From positions 1 to 34,505 of the forward strand of contig JASGCQ010000019.1 in NCBI GenBank assembly GCA_030054025.1: a DNA stretch of 34,505 nt, given 5' to 3'. Positions 1 through 8,674 of this stretch are shown in pieces. The position numbers were made by a program, and so were the translations under genes. Position 1 is the first letter of the stretch. Each line of letters begins with the position of its first letter. Origin of the DNA: Phycisphaerales bacterium (GTDB taxonomy: Bacteria; Bacteroidota; Bacteroidia; Chitinophagales; Chitinophagaceae). The notes beneath the pieces are model-generated. The model saw only the letters and a list, made by a program, of their open reading frames with translations. It made no database searches and was not told the origin of the DNA.

Positions 1-288
1 ACAAAAATGTATAGCCCTGTTTCGGCTTTGCGCCTCACTTGCGCTACCAATAGCCCAAAGCTGTATCCTACAATGACACAGGACAAGGTAAACGTTTGGT
101 TGCCCGAAAGCTATGCCGATGCCCAAATCATGGTGTTTAACCTGAACGGTCAGCGCCAATACATGGAACAAGAATCGAATGGGGCATATCGTGTTTTGCA
201 CTTAGCTGCCTTGGCGCAAGGATTCTATTTTGTTCGCATTGTGCAGAACAATGGAAATACAGTGCATTTGAAAGTAATCAAACAATAA
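1..288 (+). CDS. 3' end of a T9SS-sorted protein (partial)
   Basis: The reading frame is open from the first base, so the gene begins outside the window; the ATG at position 7 is unlikely to be the real start. The visible 95 residues look like a type A T9SS C-terminal sorting domain. A short hydrophilic lead is followed by KLYPTMTQDKVNVWLPE (in place of the usual YPNP entry), then a strand like IMVFNLNGQ, and a final ARG/QGFYF-like strand ending LKVIKQ. In this family the tail directs export through the outer membrane and is then removed by the PorU sortase. The function of the cargo cannot be told because its body is missing. It converges on the TerB-like gene, 39 bp away. Confidence 0.75.
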   Translation, partial: TKMYSPVSALRLTCATNSPKLYPTMTQDKVNVWLPESYADAQIMVFNLNGQRQYMEQESNGAYRVLHLAALAQGFYFVRIVQNNGNTVHLKVIKQ

Positions 289-327
289 TAGACTATTTTT
301 GTAAGTAAAAAAAAGAAAGGTCTTTGC

Positions 328-687
328 TTATTCTTGAGGCCTCCAAGCTTCGAAAAGTATGTTGAGAAAATAATTTTCAGTCTTGGTAATCACATTGTCT
401 GCTTTGCATAATTGTACAGCAAAATCTAATAGTTTCATTCTCTCTTCCGAAGTAGCATCATCATAAAAATCGTCAATAGCTATTGAATAGTGCTGTTCCC
501 AATCTTCGGGTTTCAAATTGCTGATAATAGACATTGCTCTATCTAGGCTTACATGAAAAGGAAATTCGTGAACTAAATAATCTCTAATAACGATATCCTC
601 TTGCATACTAAATCTATAATCAACCGCAGAGAGTATCATCAAAATATGATACCCTGCCATTGTTTTATTCATCCTGTTATTCGGCAT
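328..687 (-). CDS. TerB-like (tellurite resistance family) protein, 119 aa
   Basis: A small soluble helical protein with no signal peptide. The C-terminal half, with LLDFAVQLCKADNVITKTE and NYFLNILFEAW, resembles the TerB fold: a helix carrying an acidic metal-binding turn followed by a second helix. TerB-like domains are common in Bacteroidota and do not by themselves imply tellurite resistance. No other ter genes are visible. The ATG at 687 is used; a second ATG lies six codons in. It lies 68 bp downstream of alanine dehydrogenase on the same strand and may be cotranscribed. The family call rests on pattern similarity only, so the function is uncertain. Confidence 0.6.
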   Translation of the reverse strand: MPNNRMNKTMAGYHILMILSAVDYRFSMQEDIVIRDYLVHEFPFHVSLDRAMSIISNLKPEDWEQHYSIAIDDFYDDATSEERMKLLDFAVQLCKADNVITKTENYFLNILFEAWRPQE

Positions 688-755
688 AAATTTTAATCAA
701 CTTTTATATATTAGGTTGGTCTATTTTCAAATAAAGGTTTATGCTACATTGGTTT

Positions 756-1961
756 TTATCTTTGAGTTGCTAACAGCAAATCCAAGTCGGTGTATTTGAG
801 TCCGAATCGGCGTGCTATAGAGGCTTTTGTGACGCACCCTTTATAGAGATAAACACCATTTCTAATACCCATTCTTGACTCAATCAGTGTTTCTAAGCCT
901 CCAAAGTCGGATGATTGATTCACAATAGGCATTAATACATTGCTGATAGCCCTAGAAGCGGTGCGAGAGACTCCGGAGGCAATATTGGGTACGCAATAAT
1001 GAATAACATCTTGATGTTTAAAAATTGGTTTTTGGTGGGTAGTAGGATGCGATGTTTCAAAGCATCCTCCACGGTCTATACTGACATCTATAATTACGGA
1101 ACCCGCCTTCATATTACCCACCATTTCTTCGGTTACTACCATCGGCGCGATACCATGCAAAGGTTTGAGTGCACCGACTGCGATATCAGCGGTGGCAAGT
1201 TCTTCGGCAAGGGTTACTGGGTCTAATACTGAAGTAGGACATCTTCTGCCAATGTTGTTTTGTAAACGCATCAAGCGATAAATAGAATTATCAAAAATAG
1301 TTACAGAGGCTCCCAAACCTAATGCTGCTCTTGCAGCAAATTCGCCAACTACACCTGCTCCTATAATGACTACTTTGGCAGACGGTACCCCTGAAATACC
1401 TCCCAGCAAAATACCTTTACCATTATGTTGATTACTGAGGTATTGAGCAGCTGTTAAAATTGCAGAGTTGCCTGCAATCTCGCTCATGGATCGAACAATA
1501 GGGTATGTTCCCGCATCGTCTTGAATAGATTCGAACGCAATAGCGATAATTTTTTTTTGAATCAATTGCTCCAACATTTCAGCTTTGAGAAAAGGGAGAT
1601 GAATAGGGGACAGAACAATTTGATTAGGTTGTAACAATTTGATTTCTGATTCAGAAATAGGAGCAGATTTAATAATCGTCGTCGCCTTAAAAACTTCTGA
1701 CTTATCATACACAATCCTAGCCCCAGCCTCGCTATAATCAGTATCAAAATAATAAGCACCCTCCCCAGCATTGCTCTCTACCAATACTTCATGACCATTA
1801 TTGACAAGCACAGCTACAGCTTCGGGAGTTAATGCCACACGATTCTCATCAAACGAATTTTCTTTAGGAATCCCGATAAAAAGTTTTTTTCGTTTTGGGA
1901 TTATTTCCAGAGTTTCTTCGAGGGGTACATAAGAAAACGAGGGAGCAACAAAAGGTTTCAT
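756..1961 (-). CDS. ald: Alanine dehydrogenase
   Basis: Probably catalyses the reversible NAD-dependent oxidative deamination of L-alanine to pyruvate and ammonia in the cytoplasm. Family signatures are in order. The N-terminal substrate domain has GIPKEN and ENRVALTPEAV. A lysine and a histidine matching the pyruvate-binding residues occur in IIKSAP and LSPIHLP. The Rossmann loop is VVIIGAGVVGEFAARAALG, with the ribose-binding aspartate in VTIFDN. The catalytic region is VIIDVSIDRGGCFETS followed by HYCVPNIASGVSRTAS. The 401 aa length exceeds the roughly 370 aa of the Bacillus enzyme, mostly through about 25 extra N-terminal residues. A TTG three codons upstream (1970) is possible, but the ATG at 1961 is the simpler start. 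NAD(P) transhydrogenase alpha subunits are related; the catalytic motifs favour Ald. Confidence 0.88.
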   Translation of the reverse strand: MKPFVAPSFSYVPLEETLEIIPKRKKLFIGIPKENSFDENRVALTPEAVAVLVNNGHEVLVESNAGEGAYYFDTDYSEAGARIVYDKSEVFKATTIIKSAPISESEIKLLQPNQIVLSPIHLPFLKAEMLEQLIQKKIIAIAFESIQDDAGTYPIVRSMSEIAGNSAILTAAQYLSNQHNGKGILLGGISGVPSAKVVIIGAGVVGEFAARAALGLGASVTIFDNSIYRLMRLQNNIGRRCPTSVLDPVTLAEELATADIAVGALKPLHGIAPMVVTEEMVGNMKAGSVIIDVSIDRGGCFETSHPTTHQKPIFKHQDVIHYCVPNIASGVSRTASRAISNVLMPIVNQSSDFGGLETLIESRMGIRNGVYLYKGCVTKASIARRFGLKYTDLDLLLATQR

Positions 1962-2081
1962 CCTATTCAACTTTCTAGTTAGAAACAGAAATGTACAAAA
2001 TGTTTTTGAAAAATTATAGCTTTAGAAAAAATTATGTTTTACTTATGTAAATAAGCAGTGATGAAAATTAAATTATTCCTT

Positions 2082-2089
2082 TAAATTTG
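2082..2089 (+). promoter_or_regulatory. Candidate -7 element for rpoN
   Basis: TAAATTTG matches the Bacteroidota -7 consensus TAnnTTTG, 23 bp before the rpoN start. No convincing TTTG -33 box lies at the usual spacing, so the assignment is tentative. Confidence 0.35.
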
Positions 2090-2112
2090 TCTTAACCATC
2101 CTTATATAAATA

Positions 2113-3573
2113 GTGCTACGCCAAAGTCAGCAACAAAAATTGCTCCAAAAAATGTCGCCCCAGCAAATTCAGTTCCTGAAATTGCTGCGCGTACCCACTA
2201 TGGAGATGGAAGAACGAATAAAGGAAGAGCTCGAGATCAATCCGGCATTGGAGTATAGCCCCGAAGAAAACAAGGATGATTTATACGACAATGACAACGA
2301 CTCTATTGACGATAACATTGATGACATATCGCTACAGGACGACAACGCCGAACAAATTGACATAGACGATTATTTACGCAATGAAAATGACGATGGTGGC
2401 TATGAATATTCCGGCGAACATGAAAAGAGCACCTATAGTTCAGTAAGATATGAGGTTGATTTTCATCAACATTTATTAGACCAGTTGCGTATGCTGGATT
2501 TAAATGAAAAAGAAATTGTCATTGCGGAGCAAATTATCGGGAGTATAAACGATGATGGATACCTTGGCAGAGCGATAACAGCTATAGCAAATGACTTAGC
2601 CTTCGGACAAAGTATTATTACCTCGGAAGAAGAACTAGCTGCGCTCATAAAAAAAATTCAAACATTTGACCCTCCGGGCATTGCCACCTACTCACTTCAA
2701 GAATGTCTGATTTTACAGTTGAAACGAATCGGTAAACCTAAGCCCCTTATTGATATTGCCATCAACATACTGGATAAGCAATATGAATTGTTTATAAAAA
2801 AACATTACGATAAGATTAAAAAGAATCTTCGTATTGATGACGCTACATTTAAAGAGGCTTTGGCGTGTATATTAAAGCTCAACCCCAAACCGGGTATCAC
2901 TTTTGAAGGGAGCAGTTCTAATAACAACTATATACTTCCTGACTTTTTTATTGATAATAATGAGGGGGTCTTGGAAATCATGTTGAACTCAAAAAATGCA
3001 CCTGAATTGAGAATATCGCAAGAATTCAAAGAGATGCTCAATGCGTATGACAAGGGGGATAAGAAAAATAAAAAAAATGCAGAGGCGGTAACTTTTATCA
3101 AGCAAAAGCTAGACGCTGCACAATGGTTTATCAATTCTATACGACAACGCCAAAATACTTTATTGCAAACAATGAGTGCCATTTGTCATTTCCAAAAAGA
3201 TTTTTTTCTGAGCGGAGACGAAACCACACTCAAACCGATGATTCTAAAAGATGTTGCAGAAGTTACTGCCTTAGATATCTCTACAGTTTCGAGGGTAGCC
3301 AATAGTAAATATGTACAAACTCAATTTGGCACCTATTCCCTCAAGCATTTTTTCTCTGAAAAAATAACGATGGAAAATGGGGAAGAGGTGACCAACAAAG
3401 CAATAAAAAGTATCCTTAGTGAAATTGTTTCAAAAGAAGATAAAGAGCAACCACTTCGAGATGAAGACATTACAGATATACTTGCTAAAAGAGGGTATAA
3501 CATTTCAAGACGTACCGTGGCCAAATATCGTGAGCAGTTGATGATTCCGGTTGCTCGGCTACGCAAATCCTAG
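2113..3573 (+). CDS. rpoN: RNA polymerase sigma-54 factor
   Basis: Alternative sigma factor that directs RNA polymerase to -24/-12 promoters opened by AAA+ enhancer-binding proteins. The 486 aa product has the full sigma-54 plan. Region I is Gln-rich (QSQQQKLLQKMSPQQIQ). Region II, residues 50-105, is strongly acidic. The core-binding domain follows from about residue 115. The HTH and promoter-contact region includes DISTVSRVANSKYVQT. The C-terminal RpoN box is SRRTVAKYREQL. The start is GTG at 2113, because an in-frame TAA lies six bases upstream and the first residues match the family N-terminus. No enhancer-binding protein is encoded nearby. The gene converges with recO and the two stop codons overlap in a CTAG. 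Confidence 0.95.
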   Translation: MLRQSQQQKLLQKMSPQQIQFLKLLRVPTMEMEERIKEELEINPALEYSPEENKDDLYDNDNDSIDDNIDDISLQDDNAEQIDIDDYLRNENDDGGYEYSGEHEKSTYSSVRYEVDFHQHLLDQLRMLDLNEKEIVIAEQIIGSINDDGYLGRAITAIANDLAFGQSIITSEEELAALIKKIQTFDPPGIATYSLQECLILQLKRIGKPKPLIDIAINILDKQYELFIKKHYDKIKKNLRIDDATFKEALACILKLNPKPGITFEGSSSNNNYILPDFFIDNNEGVLEIMLNSKNAPELRISQEFKEMLNAYDKGDKKNKKNAEAVTFIKQKLDAAQWFINSIRQRQNTLLQTMSAICHFQKDFFLSGDETTLKPMILKDVAEVTALDISTVSRVANSKYVQTQFGTYSLKHFFSEKITMENGEEVTNKAIKSILSEIVSKEDKEQPLRDEDITDILAKRGYNISRRTVAKYREQLMIPVARLRKS

Positions 3574-4304
3574 TGCAAAATAGCACGTAAAATATCCAGC
3601 GAACGTAAGACTCCCAAATGTTGGGTATGGTGTTGTAAAAACTGTATGTGCCAATCCAGCAAACGATTTCGGGTAGAAGCATTCAACAATATACCCTGCA
3701 CTTTCTGTATGTCCGATTCCTGAAACAATTGCCCCAAAATCTTAACATCATCATCGCTCAAACCCGAATTAAAACGGGCGGATTGACTGCTAAATATGCC
3801 TTCAATAGCATTTAAATAAGGAGTCTGTTCAGAATAATTGCCCAATACATGATAGCCTAAATACTTACCACATTGTATCGTAAAAAATAATGGAAAATTG
3901 CCTACATCAATATTCTTGGCAGCATCCAACAGGATAAAAAAATCATAGACAAATTGAAAGAAATCCGCTACATTTTCTTCTTTTGGCAAAAGCTTTTGAA
4001 GCAATTCGACCGAAAATGTGGCAATGCTATTTTTGACAATTTCTTCCTGAACACTTTGATAAATATAGGCGGGCTGAAATTCTTTAATCTGTTGTAATTG
4101 CCTATTGGGTTTATGTTCTGCAACAACCTCCAGCAAACTGGCTATTTGCAACAACCCAGTTCTTTGATGTTTGATTTTATCACTTCGTACACCTTTTAGC
4201 ATATAGGATTGTAGTCCTGCTTGCTCTGTAAATAGGTTCACGATAAGACTGGTGTCACCATACTTTATGCGGCGCAACACAATCGCTTTGGTTTTGACCA
4301 GCAT
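3570..4304 (-). CDS. recO: DNA repair protein RecO
   Basis: RecO mediator of RecFOR recombination, which helps load RecA on SSB-coated single-stranded DNA. The N-terminal OB fold starts MLVKTKAIVLRRIKYGDTSL and continues with NLFTEQAGLQSYMLKGVR, both typical of RecO. The helical C-terminal domain follows. The length of 244 aa is normal (E. coli about 242). Bacteroidota members often lack the zinc-binding cysteine cluster, and none is seen here. The ATG at 4304 lies only 3 bp after the porZ-like stop codon, so the two are very probably cotranscribed. Confidence 0.92.
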   Translation of the reverse strand: MLVKTKAIVLRRIKYGDTSLIVNLFTEQAGLQSYMLKGVRSDKIKHQRTGLLQIASLLEVVAEHKPNRQLQQIKEFQPAYIYQSVQEEIVKNSIATFSVELLQKLLPKEENVADFFQFVYDFFILLDAAKNIDVGNFPLFFTIQCGKYLGYHVLGNYSEQTPYLNAIEGIFSSQSARFNSGLSDDDVKILGQLFQESDIQKVQGILLNASTRNRLLDWHIQFLQHHTQHLGVLRSLDILRAILH

Positions 4305-4307
4305 GAA

Positions 4308-6590
4308 TTATTTAATAAAAACAAGTTTGCCGGCAAATGTTTCTGTGCCCAAATTGTTGGTTGCAAATACCAAAAACACGCCCGTTTCGGGTCGGTTTCC
4401 TTTGTAGTCGGTGCCATTCCATATTGCTTGACCTCCCAGAGCTTTGGTACGAAAGATGAGCTGACCCGAAATGTCTGTAATGCGCACATCGGCATTCTCT
4501 ACCAAACCTTTTATGGCAATTGGTCCGGTATATCCATGCCTTACAGGGTTCGGAAAAATTTTCACCTCCTTATTACTTTCGCTTCCATCTGTAGCCGTGC
4601 TGCGGTAACTCACCAAACCTTTGTCGGTGCCAAAATATACGTCACCAGTAACAGGATCTACTCTTATAGTTTGAATCGCATTAGATGGTAGCGGGCTATT
4701 ATCCACGGTAAATCTGTAAATGATTTTATTCGCATCTTCTGATATCAGCCATACACCATTTCCTGTTCCTATCCACTTTCTGTTCGCTCCATCTACTGCT
4801 ATTGTTTTCACATTTTCTCCAGTAAATAACTGTCCGGCAAATTGATCATATTGCACCACTCTGATTTCAGTTTCGCATTGTCCTTGAATCACTCTATCAG
4901 GGCAATTGACAATACCAACGCCATTTGCTGTACCAATCCAAATTGCTCCTTTTTTATCATTCACGATACATTGCACCACGTTATCTGGTAAATTACCACT
5001 GCCTTTGCCAAATAGTAGCTTTGTATAGTCGTCGTCTGATGTATTTTCTAAAGTGCCTTTATCATTATATATCATTACACCGCCGCCATTAGGAGAAAAA
5101 AACCACTTTTGGTTATAATCATCTATGACTACCCCCGCAGCACCATTCTCCCAATAGGGTCTAGGGCGTGTAGTCGGCAATTCAAATTTGTACCATTTAC
5201 CATCTTTTGAGGATAATGCCATTAACTCATGAGCAGCATCTGTTTGTGTAATCCATAGATTATTGTCAACATCAAAAGCGGCTCCACTCAAGCGGTAGGT
5301 GTATGGGTCAATCAAGTGAGGGTCAAAGACGGTTTCTCTATAATTGCCTGCTGTTTTATTGGTTTTCAAATAAAATAAACCTTGTGTTTGTGAAGCGATA
5401 TACAGGGTTTGGTCTCTAGGATCTTTAGCCAATCGAACCGCATCCGTCAATTTGCCAAATGGGGTAAAATTATTTCTATTGTAAGCAGTCCATTGTTCAT
5501 TTTCAAAAATGGAAATGCCATTCGGGTTGTCGGCAATATTCCAATTGTCGGCATAAGAGCCATGAGCAATATAGACTTTACCATTATCGGCCAGAATATC
5601 GTAACTACCTACATCGTTTGGCCCATTTGGTATAATGCTTTGATTGTAAGTTCTAAGTCCCCAAGCAAAATCGGCTATCCATACACGTTTATCCAGGGTT
5701 TGTACTGCCTGCATAGGGTAAGCAGATATGAAGGAATCTATTGCTGTTGATGCGGCATTGAGCATGTAGGCGGTACCATAGTTTTTGAATGTGTTAAATA
5801 CCGAAATACTCAATCCATTTTCTAAAAGATCTAAGTGTTTGATTGTGCTTTTATCCCTTGTAAAAACAAAGGCTGTTGTGTCACTTTTTACTTCAAATAC
5901 CGAATCGGTGGTAGCAACAAAAGTCTTATTGAGTGCGGTAACTGCATACAAAAATTTTCTACTACTATCTATCAGTTTCCATGAAGCCGAAGCTGCAATG
6001 GCGGGATTATTTTTATTTATGGAGTACAAACCGTTGTCTGTAGCGGCATAAAAATAGTTGCCATTCCCCGTCATTCCCTTTACGGAAAAACTATTTTTGT
6101 TTTTAGTAAAAACATAAGTTTCTTTGATTTCTTTTTTGCTCAGATTAACGACAATGATACCTAATCCGGTACTGAGATATGCGTAGCCATTTTCGGTGTA
6201 GGCATTATATATTTTTTTGTCGCCAGTCATTACTTTCAATTTGATTTGCGGAATATTGTAGAAGGTTTCATCCTTAAACAAATCAATATTGCTATTGTTG
6301 TAGATCAATAAAGTATATCCTGTATGATTGTCGTGCGCAGTATGGATAGGCTCTACATCCGACATTCCGTTTACTTTGGAATAGGTACTGATTTCATTTT
6401 TCAGTATGTCGTAAGTGTAAAAACTGAATTGTCCGGCTACATATAACTTGTTGCCATCGGTTGCTGCTGAAACGACCTTGTTGTAGGGTATGTGCGAACG
6501 CCATTGACCTATTGGTTGACTTTGAGCATAGAGCATGTTATCCCCAAACAAGCAATACAGACAAAATACTATTTTAAAAAAATGATGCAT
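4308..6590 (-). CDS. porZ: PorZ-like T9SS protein: beta-propellers plus C-terminal sorting tail
   Basis: A 760 aa exported protein. Residues 1-22 form a signal peptide ending LYAQS. Two propeller domains of the two-component-regulator type follow, opening with IGQWRSHIPYNKVVSAAT and TYSKVNGMSDVEPIHTA, which closely fits the PorZ N-terminus. Later blades carry NDKKGAIWIGTANGVGI and ANRKWIGTGNGVWLI. The last 85 residues are a T9SS tail (VKIFPNPVRHG ... GKLVFIK). In Porphyromonas, PorZ is a surface member of the PorU-PorV-PorQ-PorZ attachment complex and delivers anionic LPS for anchoring cargo. Length matches that protein (about 780 aa). The call could be wrong if this is another propeller cargo, but the N-terminal match is specific. 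It lies between the rhomboid gene (63 bp upstream) and recO (3 bp downstream). Confidence 0.8.
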   Translation of the reverse strand: MHHFFKIVFCLYCLFGDNMLYAQSQPIGQWRSHIPYNKVVSAATDGNKLYVAGQFSFYTYDILKNEISTYSKVNGMSDVEPIHTAHDNHTGYTLLIYNNSNIDLFKDETFYNIPQIKLKVMTGDKKIYNAYTENGYAYLSTGLGIIVVNLSKKEIKETYVFTKNKNSFSVKGMTGNGNYFYAATDNGLYSINKNNPAIAASASWKLIDSSRKFLYAVTALNKTFVATTDSVFEVKSDTTAFVFTRDKSTIKHLDLLENGLSISVFNTFKNYGTAYMLNAASTAIDSFISAYPMQAVQTLDKRVWIADFAWGLRTYNQSIIPNGPNDVGSYDILADNGKVYIAHGSYADNWNIADNPNGISIFENEQWTAYNRNNFTPFGKLTDAVRLAKDPRDQTLYIASQTQGLFYLKTNKTAGNYRETVFDPHLIDPYTYRLSGAAFDVDNNLWITQTDAAHELMALSSKDGKWYKFELPTTRPRPYWENGAAGVVIDDYNQKWFFSPNGGGVMIYNDKGTLENTSDDDYTKLLFGKGSGNLPDNVVQCIVNDKKGAIWIGTANGVGIVNCPDRVIQGQCETEIRVVQYDQFAGQLFTGENVKTIAVDGANRKWIGTGNGVWLISEDANKIIYRFTVDNSPLPSNAIQTIRVDPVTGDVYFGTDKGLVSYRSTATDGSESNKEVKIFPNPVRHGYTGPIAIKGLVENADVRITDISGQLIFRTKALGGQAIWNGTDYKGNRPETGVFLVFATNNLGTETFAGKLVFIK

Positions 6591-6653
6591 TATGATTGAT
6601 AATTAATTTCTTAATTCTTAATAGACTAGTAATAGGTTAGCTGAGTTATTTGT

Positions 6654-7514
6654 TTAGAAAAATGATTTTCTATTAGTACGTTGCCAAAATTTAATTAATA
6701 AAAATCCAAACAGCATGCCGCCAAGATGTGCAAAATGCGCAACATTGTCGCCAGCGGAGTTTTGAACACCCGAAACCAATTCTACCAAGGCGTATAAGGC
6801 TACAAAATATTTTGCCTTTAAGGGGAATAAAAAATAGATATACAGCTCTGTGTTCGGAAATAAATAACCAAAGGCAAACAAGACACCAAAAACTGCTCCT
6901 GATGCACCAACCGTGGCTTGGTCTATAAGTCCGGAGAAAAAAGTATTGCTTTCTATATCAAACCTGCCATGCAAATATTGTTGAATCATTAAGGTGGATT
7001 GCGAAGACAGGTTTCGGTCGCCGGGATTATTTTGCCAATCTTTCAATAATCCATCAAAATTGAAGTTGTTGGTATTTGAAATGTGTTGTGTAATGAATCT
7101 TGCAAATTGGTCAACGGTGGGGTTTTGTTGGTATAGCGCAAAAGCCTTTTCTATGGCACCAAATTCGAAACCTAACACGGTAAGATGGCAGAGTGCTGCT
7201 CCAAGACCACAAACAAAATAAAAAATCAAAAAGCGTTTGGCACCCCAAATATTTTCGATAATACTGCCAAACATCCACAAAGCAAACATGTTGAAAAACA
7301 GGTGTCCAATACTGCCGTGCATAAATAGGTGAGTTACTAGCTGCCAAGGTCGAAAGTATTGAGATGTCCAATAGTGGAGAGCGAGATAATTCGACAAATC
7401 AATGTGGTATTGCTCCAACACCGTATCAAGCAATAGCATTATGGCATTGATAATGATGAGATTTTTGACAACCACAGGGAGTACCTGAAAGCTTCTTGGG
7501 CGAAATTCCGTCAT
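6654..7514 (-). CDS. Rhomboid family intramembrane serine protease
   Basis: Multi-spanning inner-membrane protease that cuts transmembrane segments of client proteins. The catalytic dyad is visible: Ser205 in GASGAVFG and His263 in AHLGGMLFGF. The oxyanion-helix motif HGSIGHLFFNMFALWMFG is also present. The first membrane segment is near residues 15-33 and the last ends near residue 278. An unusual feature is a hydrophilic stretch of about 85 residues (roughly 117-200) between the early helices and the serine helix, longer than in minimal rhomboids. Substrates are unknown. The ATG at 7514 is preceded by a good candidate promoter. It heads a possible rhomboid-porZ-recO transcript. Confidence 0.9.
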   Translation of the reverse strand: MTEFRPRSFQVLPVVVKNLIIINAIMLLLDTVLEQYHIDLSNYLALHYWTSQYFRPWQLVTHLFMHGSIGHLFFNMFALWMFGSIIENIWGAKRFLIFYFVCGLGAALCHLTVLGFEFGAIEKAFALYQQNPTVDQFARFITQHISNTNNFNFDGLLKDWQNNPGDRNLSSQSTLMIQQYLHGRFDIESNTFFSGLIDQATVGASGAVFGVLFAFGYLFPNTELYIYFLFPLKAKYFVALYALVELVSGVQNSAGDNVAHFAHLGGMLFGFLLIKFWQRTNRKSFF

Positions 7515-7544
7515 AGAGTTTTAAGACTACTAAAAATGAGAGAA

Positions 7545-7552
7545 CAAAACTA
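7545..7552 (-). promoter_or_regulatory. Candidate promoter for the rhomboid gene
   Basis: On the minus strand TAGTTTTG fits the Bacteroidota -7 consensus TAnnTTTG. A TTTTG lies about 23 bp upstream (7576-7580), slightly farther than the usual -33 spacing. The element is 30 bp before the start codon. Confidence 0.45.
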
Positions 7553-7698
7553 CTGCATAAATATTTCATTTATCTCAAAAGACAAGAAAGAGCTAAAATT
7601 ATAAGGATGAATTTGCAAAACATGCTGCTACGGAAGCCGCTAACTAATCGTACTTTTACCACAGTTTTTAAACAACTTCAATTAGTGCGGTAGTGCAA

Positions 7699-8265
7699 AT
7701 GAAATCAATCATCATATTTGCTTCTGGAAAAGGAACAAATACAGAAGCTATAATTCAATATTTTGCCCAAACAAGACAAGCTAAAGTAGCTCTTATTGTT
7801 TGTAATAAACCCAATGCAGGTGTGCTGGATGTAGCAAGGAATCACGATATCCCCTTTTTATTAATTACAAAAAAGACATTGGAAGAGCCGCTAATAGTTG
7901 TTCAAATCAAAGAATATCGTCCCGATTTGATTGTATTGGCCGGTTTTTTCTGGAAAATACCCGAAATGATTCTACAGGCTTTTCCCAATCAAGTTATCAA
8001 TATTCATCCTGCATTATTGCCCAAGTATGGCGGTAAAGGGATGTATGGTCATTTTGTGCACGAAGCTGTTTTGGCAGCAAAAGAAAAGGAAACAGGCATT
8101 ACTATACATTATGTAAATAATCATTATGACGAGGGTGCTCATCTCTTGCAGGCGCATTGTAGTTTGCATACAGACGATAGCGTGGAAGATGTGGCTCAGA
8201 AAGTGAGTAGATTAGAACATAGTTTTTATCCTAAAACAATAGAATATATCTTGAATGGACAATAA
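7699..8265 (+). CDS. purN: Phosphoribosylglycinamide formyltransferase
   Basis: Transfers a formyl group from 10-formyl-THF to GAR in step 3 of purine synthesis. The catalytic triad can be placed at Asn101 and His103 in INIHPALLP, and Asp144 in YDEGAHLL; the Asp falls at the E. coli position. The phosphate-binding loop reads ASGKGTN, with Lys where most homologues have Ser or Asn. VLAGFFWKIPEMIL and KYGGKGMYGHFVHEAV are typical of the family. The ATG at 7699 is preferred over the GTG two codons upstream. It is divergent from the rhomboid gene across 184 bp. No other pur gene is adjacent. Confidence 0.93.
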   Translation: MKSIIIFASGKGTNTEAIIQYFAQTRQAKVALIVCNKPNAGVLDVARNHDIPFLLITKKTLEEPLIVVQIKEYRPDLIVLAGFFWKIPEMILQAFPNQVINIHPALLPKYGGKGMYGHFVHEAVLAAKEKETGITIHYVNNHYDEGAHLLQAHCSLHTDDSVEDVAQKVSRLEHSFYPKTIEYILNGQ

Positions 8266-8318
8266 CATTGTTGTTAGCCTATTTATAAATTATTTTTACA
8301 AGCTATTGCACTTCAAGC

Positions 8319-8534
8319 TTGCATACAGCAAAGAGTTACAATCTCAAATATCTGACAAAAATTGATAAGCGAGAACCTTTTCAGATTGCCCCCTATCAAT
8401 TTATCAAATCTAAACAGATTGATGTTCCGATTCTACTCCTACGTTTTGAAAAATATGAAACCGACAATCTTGAGGACAGAGTAATTTTAAATTCCTATTT
8501 GGCATTTGATTGTCTTGATGTACAATGTAAATAA
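8319..8534 (+). CDS. Doubtful 71-codon ORF or gene remnant
   Basis: The frame opens after a stop at 8286 and has no ATG; the first usable start is a TTG. The peptide has a mixed charged/hydrophobic composition (IKSKQIDVPILLLRFEKY) that would be acceptable for a real protein. I recognise no domain and see no upstream promoter core. It lies between purN and topA in the same orientation. Reported at low confidence so that the region is not left blank. Confidence 0.2.
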   Translation: MHTAKSYNLKYLTKIDKREPFQIAPYQFIKSKQIDVPILLLRFEKYETDNLEDRVILNSYLAFDCLDVQCK

Positions 8535-8617
8535 CACTTAAAAAGAACTGTACAGCGAAGGCTATAAATAAATTTTTTAGTTGATTATCAAACAAAAATT
8601 TTATTATTGCAACCTTC

Positions 8618-8648
8618 GAGCCGCATTTGGGTACTCAAAATGTGGCTC
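8618..8648 (+). other. Hairpin in the topA leader
   Basis: GAGCCGCATTT (8618-8628) pairs with AAATGTGGCTC (8638-8648) over 11 bp with one G-U pair and a 9-nt loop. It ends 26 bp before the topA ATG. No T-tract follows, so it looks more like a leader structure than an intrinsic terminator. Confidence 0.4.
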
Positions 8649-8674
8649 ATCATATATAATATACTATAGAGAAA

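Larger units (their letters stand above)
8266..8674. other. Long intergenic region purN-topA with no convincing gene
   Basis: About 410 bp of AT-rich DNA. The only open frame of note is 8319-8534 (plus), 71 codons from a TTG, giving a Lys-rich peptide (for example LKYLTKIDKREPFQIAPYQF) with no recognised family and no ATG. It may be chance or the decayed remnant of a gene. A hairpin lies near topA and is listed separately. Confidence 0.5.

Noticed and set aside
328..687. A tellurite-resistance operon
   Set aside because: Only a single TerB-like gene is present, with no terC, terD or terZ neighbours.
8410..8595. Minus-strand 61-codon frame before topA
   Set aside because: Odd composition, no family and no promoter core; no better supported than the opposite frame.
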